DNA of 64,000 nt from Liolophura sinensis (taxonomy: Eukaryota > Mollusca > Polyplacophora > Chitonida > Chitonidae), in NCBI RefSeq assembly GCF_032854445.1, contig NC_088295.1, positions 3,414,501-3,478,500 of the forward strand, given 5' to 3'. Made by a program: the position numbers and the translations under genes. Positions 22,101 to 32,300 of the stretch are shown one piece after another. Under the pieces are notes generated by a model that was not told the origin of the DNA, searched no databases, and saw only the letters and a list, made by a program, of their open reading frames with translations. Every line of letters begins with the position of its first letter. The first letter of the stretch is position 1.

Positions 22101-24885
22101 TTACCCCAATCTCCCCATTTGCCTGCTAGGATTTCAACCCCAACTTCTTCATAAGTTTTACTGCCCATTGTTTAAGAAAAGATTGTGGAAATATGGTACA
22201 TGCACTATGTGCATGTAGAAAACCTGGACTGTGCATGTAGAAAACCTGGACTGTGCATGTAGAAAGTCTGGATTACTGGCAAACTGTGTATGTCGAAAAT
22301 CTGGATATCATGTACAGTGTGCAGGTGCAATTATTTCAAACATTTCATCAGTATTATAATTACCTTGCAACAAACCTGATTCCCAGTGATTATTATCTTT
22401 ATACTGGCTCATCTAAATATCAATATAATATAATAAATAATGTTTCTTTACACTTATTTATTTGACTGGAATTTTATGATGTAATAAACAATGTTTCAAT
22501 TATATGACGACAGTGTTTCTCTTTACATTCGACTCCTAACCTGACACAGAAAACATCTCAACTCTTTAAGTGTTAAGATCACGAAATGAATTACCAGCAG
22601 AATGTTGACAACATGTTGAGTTCTAACCTGAAAACTCGCACCTCCTCCAGAAACTGCAGCTGTTCTCTTGGCGTGGCGTCGTCCTTCAACACCTTGACAA
22701 TTACTTTAGTTCTGCTCTGACCAAACCGCAGCTTCTCAGCATCACCTTGTAGCACCTGGATATGGATGAAACCTACAGGTACATCACTGGATCAACAGCT
22801 GTTGTGCACAGTCCTAATGGATACAATCACATTTTGACTTGACAACATATACTACTATTCTGACAACTGTTTTGTTGTTAATTTTATACATTTCAAGTCT
22901 AAACATCAAACTGACATACAGGAAAATGATTTTTGTTACACTATTTAGCATTCAAGTCAGGAACACCAAATGCTCCTGTAAACATATTTGAACACATTTT
23001 GTCTCAGTATTAAAACTTACTTAACACTGCGTTCTACTGATCAGCTGGCCGTAATACACAAGTACATGTACTGAGCATGGAGATGTAAAAAGCTAAATAC
23101 TCTTTTGACTTGTTATTCTGGCATGTTATCAGCTCTCCTCATGATAACCCTAACTATAGTGCTGAAATCTCAAGTCAAAATGAGTTTTTCATTTTTACAA
23201 TAGTCATGTATTAAGACATGTAGGTTACCACAGGAAACTAGTCACACGCTACAGTTACTTACTTGTCCAAACCAGCCAGAGCCCACCTCTGTGACATAAA
23301 ACAACTGGCCCCGAGGAACTTCATAACGGTATCCTGTACAACAAACACATACATGTGCATGTGGGTAAAAGTCATGTGAATCTTACTCATACCAATGCAT
23401 AGCATGAGAGGAAAGTCACATTTCCATAAAATTTAACTAGACAATACCACATAGCCACTAACACAATCCGTGTACTCAGGAGCATCCCTGAGGGTATTAC
23501 CTGCTTGACTAATGTTCTCCCTGGCTGTGACAGTGCAGATGCATACCTGAGGGTATTACCTGTTTGTTTGATGTTCTCCCTGGCTGTACAGTGCAGATGC
23601 ATGTTTGATGTTCCTACTGGCTGTAACAGTGAAAATGCATGCAAGAGGGTATTACCTACTTGTCTGATGTTCTCACTGGCTGTAACAGTGGAGATGCATT
23701 CCAGAGGGTATTACCTACTTGTCTGATGTTCTCACCGGCTGTAACAGTGGAGACACATACATGAGGGTACTACCTGCTTGTTTCATGTTCTCACTGGCTG
23801 TAACAGTGCAGACGCATGCCTGAGGGTATTACCTGCTTGTTTGGTGTTCTCACGAGCTGTAACAGTGGAGACACATATAATAGAGTATTACCTGCTTGTC
23901 TGATGTTCTCACTAGCTGTAACAGTGGAGACGCGGGGTCTGAGGGCAGAATCAGCAGCTGTCTGGTGACCCACAATGTCAGGTAATGGTTCAAAGGTGAT
24001 TCCCTTAATGCTCTCTGTATCTAGACTCTCCCCAGGTGGGTACAGCGTGCCATCAGCAGCAGGGAGGTCTTGGGTGGAGCCCAGACCAGACTCAATGTCC
24101 TGACTGTAACCAACATTATCCTGTGCAACAGACAGTATTTTATCAAATATATTTAATCATTCATTTATTTATTTGATTGTTGTTTATGGCTTACCCAAGA
24201 ATATTTTATTTATACATCGGCAGCCAGAATTATGGTGGGAAGAAAACGGGCAGAGCCCAGGGAAAAACCACCACATCCTGCAGGTTGCTGGAAGACTCTT
24301 CCACCTATGGCCAGACAGGAAGACAGCATGAGCTGGTGCTCACAGCGAATAATTTGGTGACAGGCTCCTGGGTCATTGTGCCGCCCTGGCATGCTAATCA
24401 ACTATGCTACGGAGGCCTCTAAATCTACACCAGTATACATGCACGTACAATGATATATTAAGGTACTGGTAGTATAATTACAACAAATTAAAAAATTAAA
24501 AAGAAGGTGGAAACTGTGTTCTTACATCCCAGTTGTGTGCTAGACAAAAGTACTGACATTGTTTTTTGAGAAATTAATGCAACAGCTTGTTTATCACACC
24601 TGTATCTGGCTTAAACTTATGACACAGAAATATTGATTTGGGGACAAAAAAGTCAATGGGGTGGGGAGGGAGGGGAAGTGGCTTGTTCTTTCAATTCAGT
24701 ACACTTGTGGTTATGAATATAGAACTGTTTCATTCAGAATAAAATTATGAAGACCACATGTGTACAACATCCCAACTGACCTTAAATCCGAGAAACCTGT
24801 GGAAGCATTGTGCACATCCTATTATAAGAGGAACCACGGCCACAAGAGCAGCCAATCCTACAGCCAATGCCAGGATATCGATCAT
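7152..24885 (-). CDS. LMTK: Lemur tyrosine kinase (LMTK/AATYK family), membrane-anchored kinase with long tail
   Basis: Ten exons with matching phases: 24781-24885, 23892-24120, 23263-23333, 22628-22755, 19207-19294, 18805-18938, 17987-18071, 16935-17053, 13993-14142 and 12241-13669. Counting from the ATG at 24885: hydrophobic helix about residues 3-25, a Cys/His cluster, an acidic juxtamembrane region, glycine loop GSGWFGQV, Lys156 in VIVK, LEE of helix C, HRDFATRN with Asp253 and Asn258, DYG at 271-273, MAPE at 296-299, and a WSLGVALWEL helix. A long Ser/Asp/Glu tail follows. The DYG motif, the GWFG loop and the kinase end YDVMKFCWRDERPN are typical of lemur kinases, which act in endosomal and axonal trafficking. 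Catalytic residues are all present. Three small exons (10606-10712, 7873-7920, 7152-7195) probably finish the protein, but an exon joining them to the tail was not found. A further 5' exon is possible. Family assignment is firm; both ends are tentative. Confidence 0.9.
7873..7920 (-). CDS. LMTK: Candidate penultimate LMTK exon
   Basis: 48 bases between TTGTTCTCAG and GTAAGT. In phase with the second reading of 10606-10712 it encodes (A)GKTNLSSLSKLLQAK. The splice signals are strong, and the phase agrees with exons on both sides. No family similarity is recognised, so this is support by structure only. Confidence 0.5.
9671..9920. repeat. Five 50-base tandem copies in an LMTK intron
   Basis: The unit acacatacagctgatgtaag recurs at 9671, 9721, 9771, 9821 and 9871, an exact period of 50 with few substitutions. 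It lies between candidate exons 7873-7920 and 10606-10712. The rest of that intron (7921-9670 and 9921-10605) shows only AT-rich DNA, a two-copy repeat of tctggtgtaacaaagatatc near 9210-9275 and an A-rich tract near 10100. Confidence 0.9.
10606..10712 (-). CDS. LMTK: Candidate LMTK C-terminal exon, two possible readings
   Basis: Flanked by TTTTCAG| and CAG|GTAGAA on the minus strand. Joined directly to the tail exon (phase 0) it reads EEGVSEQEPTQ and stops at TGA 10629-10631. In another frame it is open throughout (Arg/Ser/Pro-rich, RRECQSKSPPSPSP) and joins in phase to 7873-7920. The second reading needs an unseen exon of length 2 mod 3 between 10713 and 12240. Either may be used, perhaps as alternative C-termini. 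Confidence 0.5.
10713..12240 (-). other. LMTK intron with unresolved exon
   Basis: AT-rich sequence in which I could not find an exon with the phase needed to link the tail exon to 10606-10712. A short open stretch near 11320-11365 (minus strand, NLSADYSPDTTEQ) has a good acceptor but the wrong phase and no convincing donor. No tandem array was seen. Confidence 0.4.
12241..13669 (-). CDS. LMTK: LMTK kinase C-lobe end and long acidic tail exon
   Basis: A single 1429-base exon, as in other lemur kinases where the tail is encoded mostly by one large exon. It starts YDVMKFCWRDERP (end of the kinase C-lobe) and then runs about 450 residues rich in Ser, Asp, Glu, Thr and Pro, with no further domain. 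Acceptor TTGTTCAG at 13670 and donor GAG|GTAATT at 12240/12241. Segments such as SDEEL, TIPEDRVPS and DDSDE look like phospho-acceptor or docking sites (inference). I see no clear KVTF-type PP1 site. The 313-codon open frame on the opposite strand is a shadow. Confidence 0.9.
14143..14485. repeat. ~50-base minisatellite built on an LMTK splice acceptor
   Basis: About seven copies of acctgtgggaaagggaacac plus cagccattacatcacagaac, starting exactly at the acceptor of LMTK exon 13993-14142. On the minus strand each unit reads TTTCCCACAG|GTCACATG, a copy of the true border TTTCCCATAG|GTCGTTGG. Spacing is mostly 50, with two longer units. The decoy acceptors lie upstream of the real one in the transcript. 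Confidence 0.85.
15300..16934. repeat. 56-base minisatellite built on an LMTK splice donor, ~29 copies
   Basis: The unit ccaaatgtttgctcattgtg plus taatctccgtgacccgaagt has period 56 (for example 15326, 15382, 15438). On the minus strand each unit ends GCAAACATTTG|GT. This is the 3' end and donor of LMTK exon 16935-17053. The five or so copies next to the exon keep the true donor TTTG|GTAATA; the rest carry TTTG|GTCATA. Blocks of several units repeat as higher-order segments (compare 15600-15900 with 15990-16310). Confidence 0.9.
16935..17053 (-). CDS. LMTK: LMTK activation-segment exon whose donor lies inside a minisatellite
   Basis: Encodes DDYMALEDDLIPIRWMAPE and ends ...ITRQANI with TG|GTAATA; the next exon supplies the third base of Trp and continues SLGVALWEL, matching the lemur-kinase NIWSLGV motif. 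That match fixes the donor at 16934/16935. The last ~35 exon bases and the donor are the first copy of a 56-base array that fills most of the following intron. Confidence 0.88.
17075..17640. repeat. 42-base minisatellite upstream of an LMTK exon
   Basis: About 13 copies of aacacttactatacacagga plus catcctcctcccatccagca, period 42, starting about 20 bases before the acceptor of exon 16935-17053 in the preceding intron. Each unit contains TATA|GTAAGTG on the minus strand, a perfect donor-like core. The period is 14 codons, which explains long open frames with a Cys-rich 14-residue repeat on the minus strand. Confidence 0.9.
17987..18071 (-). CDS. LMTK: LMTK catalytic-loop exon
   Basis: Encodes RDFATRN (catalytic loop; Asp is the base, Asn binds metal) and KVGDYG (metal-binding Asp; DYG in place of DFG, as in lemur kinases), ending EDIYK at the donor AAG|GTAAAC. 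The preceding exon 18805-18938 supplies the His of HRD and the GDLKSYLL helix. The HRD arginine is kept, whereas the vertebrate LMTKs I remember have HSD here. Confidence 0.9.
18505..18590 (-). mobile_element. Decayed SINE tail fragment
   Basis: A T-rich start (tttttttttttattttgttggt), then acttaatgacg and gttatggtaggaagaaaat, resembles the reversed tail of the full SINE copies (tttatttggtccttaacgcc, cattatggtggtaagaaac) with many changes. It lies in an LMTK intron. Confidence 0.5.
18585..18745. repeat. 19-base minisatellite
   Basis: About eight copies of ccagaggaaacgtgagtgt, decaying rightwards. It lies in an LMTK intron about 60 bases from the donor of exon 18805-18938, next to a SINE remnant whose aggaaac segment may have seeded it. 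Confidence 0.85.
19539..19791 (+). mobile_element. Full-length tRNA-derived SINE with target duplication
   Basis: Starts with a tRNA-like head (tggctcagttggttagcgcg is the A box; a degenerate B box follows near 19621), a conserved body (ccataatgctggccgtcgtt) and an aaataaataaat tail. The 11-base sequence tacatgcactg flanks it at 19528-19538 and 19792-19802, the expected target-site duplication. It lies in an LMTK intron, opposite to the gene. Confidence 0.88.
20082..20265. repeat. 22-base minisatellite
   Basis: Eight copies of cttcctctcactacaagaac with small changes (aacag/aacat, aagaa/aataa). It is a pyrimidine-rich array in the long LMTK intron 19295-22627. On the transcribed strand this becomes a GA-rich run. 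Confidence 0.88.
20266..22194. other. LMTK intron, no feature recognised
   Basis: AT-rich sequence with a weak, reversed SINE-like trace near 20430-20500 (agtactcaagaatatttcaag, ggccagcattatggt). The open frames at 20534-20761 and 20906-21094 show nothing recognisable. Confidence 0.45.
22195..22310. repeat. ~22-base short array, related motif also at 19465-19535
   Basis: The motif gcatgtagaaaacctggact occurs four times here (diverging to tgtcgaaaatctggat). The same gcatgtagaaaatttggat / gcatgtagaaaatctggact pair occurs at 19465-19535, immediately beside the SINE insertion site. Both lie in the same LMTK intron. Confidence 0.75.
23480..23891. repeat. 59-base minisatellite built on an LMTK splice donor, ~8 copies
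   Basis: Units spaced 59 bases (motif at 23511, 23570, 23607, 23666, 23725, 23784, 23843, 23902; one copy is cut to 37). On the minus strand each reads ACTGTTACAGC..GTGAGAACATC then AGACAAG(C/T)AG|GTAATACC. This is the end of LMTK exon 23892-24120 with its donor. The first unit is the exon itself; the others lie in the intron just downstream. Confidence 0.9.
24162..24420 (-). mobile_element. Full-length SINE, reverse orientation
   Basis: Reads from a tttatttatttatttgattg tail at the left to a tRNA-like head (complement of gaggcctccgtagcatagtt) at the right. The body ccagaattatggtgggaaga matches the other copies. Moderately diverged, so probably older than the copies at 19539 and 42925. It sits in the LMTK intron between the membrane exon and the juxtamembrane exon. 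Confidence 0.85.
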
Positions 24886-24891
24886 CCTGTA
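24781..24891 (-). CDS. LMTK: LMTK exon with transmembrane helix and candidate start
   Basis: On the minus strand an ATG at 24883-24885 opens MIDILALAVGLAALVAVVPL and then a Cys-containing stretch ending GFK at the donor (AAG|GTCAGT). This is one clean membrane helix, placed as in the family: helix near the N-terminus and kinase on the cytosolic side. An in-frame TAA lies 12 bases before the ATG, but an acceptor-like TTTAACAG ends at 24892, so this may be either the first exon or a second exon joined to an upstream one. A short candidate is 25716-25739 (MTNVQCLQ, donor CAG|GTTCAC), which joins in frame. The evidence for that is weak. Confidence 0.7.
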
Positions 24892-26390
24892 CTGTTAAAT
24901 CAAGCAATCTACAAGGTCTTCTTCCACTGGCTGGCAAGTCATTGTGTCTGACAACATCCTACACCCTCACATTTCACTGTTCCATAAATGTAAGTTCTCG
25001 TAGCATCTTTTACAGGTCCTGAAAATTACAATTGGCACAAAGTATACAACCTACTGACACTGTAATAATAAATTACTTTATAAAAGACCAATATAATCAT
25101 ATTAACTAGCTTCTGACTCAGAGAGAGGCATTTAATGAATTATCATGAATTTATTATGTATATGCACAATGTTGGTTTGTCAGACATAGTGCTGTGATGT
25201 GCTCTTGCATGACATAATATCCAGCAAATTGAAAGCAACAGAAAACTTTTCAAACTTGCATAAGGCGTACTGACCCCATGGCAACTGGTCACAACTTAGG
25301 AAAACAATCCACATCATTTTGAACATAATCATTTAAACTATATACATTAATTCTTTTTTAAATTTCTTTGTAAGTTGAGTATCTCTTTAATGCTGAAATA
25401 GAACAGTATTTTGATGGTGCGAATATCAAAACTATGCCTGGCTGAACTTCAAAATTATGATATGTTGTGAAAACAGTTTTGTTTCCTGATTTTTAGCAGT
25501 CATTCTCATATCAACTTCATGTGAAACCGTTCCATATACATTCCCATACTAATGGTCTGCTACTGAAAGTTCTGCTTACTCAGCGATTAAACATTATAAT
25601 TTCAAGAGGAGAATCTAAATATATTAGTCATTCAGAAGAAAATACACGGCATGTTATGTGTAAGTAGTATATGATAAATTTGCTAAATAATAGAAACAGT
25701 CTAGACTCAGTGAACCTGTAAACACTGCACGTTCGTCATGTTCACACACGAAAAACTATGCTGATCTGGCTACTGTTGAAAGCGGATGTGATGGGACAGG
25801 CCTGCGGATTATTGTGTTGTTGTTGTTGTGCGAATTTTTTTCGTGGCATGTACAACAGCTGCAGTGATGCTTGCGGCTTGCTGAAAGTATTTCAAACATT
25901 AAACACATATTAAACCAGACGAACACAACATAGATGTTCGCCTACACCATCCTTAAAGGTAAGCATTTTTCCGAATAAATCACGCCATACTTGTCCAACA
26001 TAAAATCACATCCAGAAAAACACCCACTTCTTCGGCGGGAGGTGTGTCCCGAATTGTTTGTAGGATTTGTCCACAACACACCTAAAGTTCCAGGGGAAAA
26101 AAGTCTACGATTTGAAACAGTTTTAAACTGAAGCTATGCTAAATGCACGACATTTGGCATATCTACATACGAAATTTTAAAATTGTACCTAGTTTTTTTC
26201 CACTTAATCCGGTGTATGTACGCAATCCCATTTGGGACACGAGAATTTGCGAGATTTGAACAAACGACAAGGCGGAAGTGAATAACAGAGAAAACTGGGT
26301 GTTAGTTTTGTGGGTTTTTTTTTATGCCCCTTAATATTTTGACAGAAATCCAATGTGAGCACAAAAGAAGATCTAACAGAAGACACAATC
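24892..26390. promoter_or_regulatory. Head-to-head intergenic region between LMTK and cytohesin
   Basis: About 1.5 kb separates the LMTK start on the minus strand from the cytohesin start on the plus strand, so the promoters are divergent and could be shared. No TATA box is obvious at a fixed distance. An ETS-like GCGGAAGTG at 26272-26280, about 110 bases before the cytohesin ATG, is a plausible element. A CAA/GTT microsatellite lies near 25815-25830. 5' untranslated exons of either gene may be hidden here. Confidence 0.5.
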
Positions 26391-29300
26391 ATGTCATCTA
26401 CACTTGTTCATGCTCCAGGAGAGGGGAATTTCAATATCACAGGTAACAAAATAAGTTTTTCAAGATTTATACCGAAGTTGTTGTTGTAGCTACTGGGCTG
26501 ACGGATTTATTCGATTTGCTATTAGCGTTCGTTGATGCTGAGATTAAGATGATCTGTTCACATGCAGGATGAAATGTTGTGAATATACACGAAATATCAT
26601 CTAATGAGTTGTACGAAAAATTTTCCTGAAGGGCAACTGAATAGATTTTGACAGTTATATGTTGGCTGAGTGTCTGAGAAACAAGGTTACAGTTGCGTTC
26701 TCGTGGTATAAACTCGTGTGCAGTGATATAAGATTGGTTTGTTTTAACTAGATGATAATAATATGATGACTTGTTCTGTTGTCCTGTAGCCATTACAGAT
26801 GCTCACCCGGCCCTCCCCTGCCCATATCTCTTTCTATCAGGTTCCTTCCAACATGCCAACTCTTGATAAGACTGGGTTGCATTTATCTATATACACTGTA
26901 CCTCCTTGGCCCAACTGGGAGCAGTTCAATAATCAAAAAAATCTTACAACATCACCAAATCTCTAAATTAAGATTGTGTCTCTGAGATCTTCATAATGAT
27001 ATCGTGTCTAGAATTTTTTCTTGTTATTTATCTGAACTAGTGTAATGCCTTTTATCAGGTATACTTTTTAAAATGTTGGAATTTTTGGATCACTGCCTTA
27101 CATTGTCATGTTATCAATCAATTTTTGATCAGCTCAAACTGGGTTAGTGCACGTCTTTTGCGCCTTCCTGGCTCATTCTGCTAAAGTGTTGCTCTTGTCA
27201 CTGCTGGTTGACTCTTGTCCACTGAGATCGTGTCTCCATACCTAACAACAGGTGGTGGTCATCACCAATTTGTGGGGTTTCCTATTCTCATAAAATCCAT
27301 TGTTACCAAGAAAAAAAATCTTCTTTGTCACATGTAATGTGTTTTGACAACACTGTTAAACCTTATTCAGTGAAATAAATACGCCTTCCTATTGGACAAG
27401 GCTAGCTTGGTGTTGGTGGTTTTCCCTGGGCATTCCAGTTTCCTCAACCCATAACAGTGCCGACCATGCCATTAGTGAACAATTTTTGAGCGTGGTGTGA
27501 AACACTAATCATATATAAGTAAACAAACAAGTAAATAGACAGGACCTTTCTTATATCAGATAATAAGGGTTCTTTCTTATGTGGAAAGACATGCAATGTA
27601 GATCTTTTTGTGGATAATTTACTTGATCAAGAGGAAAAGCGGTGGGCAGGGGCTCATCATAATGATGTTCAACCTTGGTTGTGATGGCCTTGACAAAAAG
27701 TGAAGTCTGAAATTATGAATATTTTCATGATACAAAAATCATCTTTATGAAACCCAGGACTTAGTGAAACGTAATCAGTTGATTTTGAGCTCTTAAGAAC
27801 AATTGAATGACCCAAACAATGTAACAGTGTGCTTGTACATGGTGTTTGTATCTACAGTCAGTTTTGAGTGTCCTGTGTCCATTTTTAAGTAAACTTTGTG
27901 TTGTTTTATTAGATCTCTCACAAGAAGAACAAGAGTTACTGGAGGACATCAGGAAAAGAAAAGAGCAGCTGTTGAGAGAAATTGAGGTGTGTTTATATTG
28001 GGTTGTGGAACATACCATATACATATTTTTTGATCTGAATTTATGTCTTGAATGATGGTGATGCTTCATGTTACTAGTTTCAGTACTTCTATAAGAAAAA
28101 ACAGTTCATCAGCTATTTAAAAACTATAAAAATGACGTGAAGATCAGGAGAAAAATAAGTTTGTTTATTTCTTTTTTTTTTGGATGAGATTTAGGTGTTT
28201 TAACTGAATTACATGTGTTGTAATTGTTGTACATAACTAATCAAACTCCCTCCCCAGCTCCCCCCTCCCCCCTCCAAAACCCTCTAAGTGGCCCTATAAG
28301 GTGGATAAATTAGTGAATGAAGCAAAATGTGACACTTGAAAAAGGCTAAGTTTTACATCAAATGGAGTAAATAGTCAAATTTTTTAGTTGTAAGGCTCGC
28401 TTTATTGACCATATTATCAGTGACAAGGTACTTTGACATCAAATCACCTTTTTTTTCACTTACATGCAAACTTTATTATTATTATAACTTTATTTAAGTA
28501 TTCTTTTACATGTGGGTATTAAAAGCTATTTCAGGATTAAAAGCTCTGTTTAGAATGGGAAAAACTCCATGTGACCAGAGAGTACCTAAACACCAGTTTT
28601 ATGGCTCATAAGCCCGATCATTGAATAAGGAATTCAAACATTTTAAATAATGCATTGAGCTCTCTTCATAAGTCTTAAAAAATAAATGAAAATATTTTAC
28701 AAATAGCTTTCACCTGTCCACCAGATGGGCATTGCTTTTCTTTTTGGTTAGTGCTCAACTGCTTAGTATGTATCTGATCAGAGGTTAAATGATATAGAGA
28801 GATTGAAATGTTGGTGTTTTTGTGACAGGATCTCCGTCATGAAATCTCTGAGGTTCACACAGAAATGGAGACAATGGACATGTCTGAGGACAGGTAAGCT
28901 AATGTTTGCATTTACCTCAGCATTGATGAAGAGATGATCCCATCCAGCTCTCACAGGTTTATAATCAGCATTAAGTCAGAAGTTGTGCCATGCATCTGCC
29001 AAAGGGCGGGGGTTTTCATAAACCTGACTACCATCATGTAGATAAAAAAATTATGACATGCAGTGCTATACTCCAATCCATTAAGTAAATGTAACCTGTT
29101 TCATTATGAAAAGTTTGTAAGGAACATTGCTGTCTTAGAACGTAGTATAGAACTTTTAAACGTGCCTTTATCATGTAAAGAATGGAATTCGGGTACTCTT
29201 AGTCACTGGTGTTGTCTGATTCCAATAGTTCTCTGGATCTTAGAAAGGTGTTTTGAGATTTGTTTATGAGGCAGCATGATGTCCTCCTAGAAAAATATAG

Positions 29301-32300
29301 GTTTTAGCACAAAAGTATTTTGGTAAATCAGAGTTGGAATTAAGCTAACACATTATAAAAATGGGTTATCACCTGTTCATTCAATATTTGTTATTTATTA
29401 GTTACTAACTAAGCGTCACTCGTGCTGCAAACAGTGGATGTTCTTCTTGTTGCCGATGTTTCTCGTTGTGCAACTGAACAGAATTTTCGCTTTGCCCAGT
29501 CATGCAAAGATCCAGACTTGACATGTCTTATCACATTGGATTTGTGGACGTTAGTTACACCCTCCACATTGTTTATGAGAGACTGCTGTGACTGTCCACT
29601 GATGCCTTTGCCTTACCATGAATCTTGGAAATATGTTCCAAACATACTTTGCATTGGAGTCTAGTAAATTGTTTGTTCTCACTCATTTCATATGTAAAGT
29701 CGCTGTGAAAGTCACAGGAAAGAAATGTTTTTTCTGTGACAGACTTAAAAGTCGCCCCCTTACTTTTCAACATTTTCATGGGAGATCAGCTGATCATTTT
29801 AGCTGACTTTCAGCGTGCATGGTTACATGGAAGTCTTTAGTGTGGAGGTGCGTTTAATACCCGAAATGCTACATAGATTGCTATGAGCGCAGGCTGCTCA
29901 TTGTATAAAATGCTGACAGTATTTAAGTGCTGGAATAAATCGACTTAAACACGTCTTGTGGTTCAGATTTTAAAGGCCTTTTCCCTGTGAATATTTGAAT
30001 CTCAGCCTTAGCTCGTGGTGAACGGGCAACCGTTCCCCATAATTAGACGGAGACAGACGGCGACCCATGCGTAACCCGAAAAAGTCTTCACTGCTTAATC
30101 CCAACCCAGGTGAATGACCTAAAATTTCGCCCAATCAGAGTTGCTCATTTTGTGTGATTTTGAGAGCTCTTTTAATCGTAGAAAGGTGTTTAAGGTTTGT
30201 TTTACAAGTTAAGATAACATGCAATTCGAAAAAGGAATTTCCAGCTCTGAAAGTGAGGCTGTCACAATCTTGAAAAACAAACTTAATAGTCATGACTAAA
30301 TTCCCCAGTCATGTATATTGATAGGAAAAAAGTGATTTTGGGGCAAATGAAATTTTGTTTCTGAATATCAACACATGTGTATACTTATGTGTTATCTTAT
30401 CTTTACTTATTCTAATTGTAAAAGAATTGTAACATTATTGAGAAGGATGATAAATGCACATTGTACATGCAGTCTGTGTGTCTGTCAAGTGGTTAAAAGG
30501 GCAGATGTGGAGGCCATGCCAAAATGCAATAAAAATAACACCCAAACTGATTTCATGATTTATCATTTTATGCAATGAATTCTTGAATTTTGATCTCATT
30601 TAACCATGAAAAGACATAAATTTGTGTTTAAGATATCTGAGGCAACTCAGTATTTCAGGTCATTTATCATGTTTTATGAATGCACTTTATTAGAAACCTG
30701 TAAAGTAGAGAAAGGAATCATTATCAACTGAAATATGTTGACCAGATGATAAATGTGTTCCCCCCCCCCCCTGTATTTTTCTCCAAAAATGTGCAGACAT
30801 GTTCAGTGTCACATCAAGGATGCACGTAAATATAATTCCAGTTAGAAACTTAGTCATAGTACATCCTTTTACAAGGTTAGTGCAGCAAATTTGACTCTGT
30901 ATTGCTACATGTCATATCCTGACTATGGTTAATTATGTCTATGGTATGACGATGATATGACAGATGTACGAAATTATGAGATTTCCACTGATGTATGATA
31001 TCACATTTATTGTTGTACCAGTATCCTGTGTGTAGTTCATTAGCTGGGTAGGATGTGACAGCACTTAGACTCGCTGTGTAGAGTATCCCTTCCCACTCCT
31101 TTTCCTAAAATGTGCAAACATGCACAATGTCACATCATTGTGCAAGAATACATGTACATATAATTCCAATTTGAAGAAAGGTGTAGAAGTAGTCATGGTA
31201 CATCCTTTGACAAGGTTAGTGCAGCAAATGTGAAAACATTTTGTTTTAAGGCTTCAACAGATAATATTTTGTCAGTAATTATCTTTGATTCAGGAACTGT
31301 CTTGTGAGTTTTAAGACTACACTAATTAACCTGTATAACCAGTTTTATTGATGTACCCATGGACAGTCCTGCTCTCCGTCACTATCATTCAGAGTGTATA
31401 GTCTGTACAAGCACTGATGGATGAATCTGACTGGTATCAAATGGCCCAGGCCTTATCTGTCTTATTTGGTTTTAAAGGAGAAGAAAACTTAAAACAATGA
31501 CACTATAGGCTGAAAAGAGCACATTTTTTTCTATCTGGTGGTGCCTGCTGCATAATTTTCGATATTTCACTGCCATACACGTAAAGTCTGAAAACGGCAA
31601 ATCGCTGAGTTCATCGTATCCTCCATTTTTAACACCCTGTAATTTATGCTGGGGGTGTGTTGCCTCTGAACCAATTAGAGTCGTTAAAACTGCCAGTTTG
31701 TTCGTGTAAACTCAGAAACTATGTCCAACATTCCGGTCTCCCAATCGTCAAGGGGAAAATGAATTGTACTATTCACTACCTTCTGGGAAGAAGAGTTCTA
31801 CTTGAAATGTACGAACAGCACCTCGGCAGTTTCTGACGGCAGTTCTCCTCTTAACACAGAAGATTTCAGGACTAGTTCTTAGGCAAAATGGAGTCGCTCA
31901 CAGTGGATTTTGGCACTGATTTTATTTATAATTTGTCAACTTGAAGCACATATTAGAAGTTTTTTATGGCATGAAACATTCAAGGAAATACATACTCTTT
32001 TCAATGGTATTTGTTTGATATTTAGGTTTTCTTCTCGTTTAAGAGTCCACATATACACAGTGTACTTTTCCCTGCATTCTCTGAGCTAGGAAGCACCACC
32101 CTCCTTCTTCACCAGTCTTACAGGATGTTAGTGATCTCATCTCTGTTATCATCTCCCTGTATTGTGGTCTGGTTTTCAGTACTTTAACATCACAGATAAC
32201 AGTGACATGCTAGATGACCATGGCCTCACCAGTCACTATAGGTCAATACATGTCCACAAGTTTGCCTCCTTCTTCACCGTGTTATCTGCAGCCAAGATTT

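Noticed and set aside
28251-28280. C-rich tract as a regulatory element
   Set aside because: A simple low-complexity run of Cs; similar runs occur near 13770 and 30760 with no shared context.
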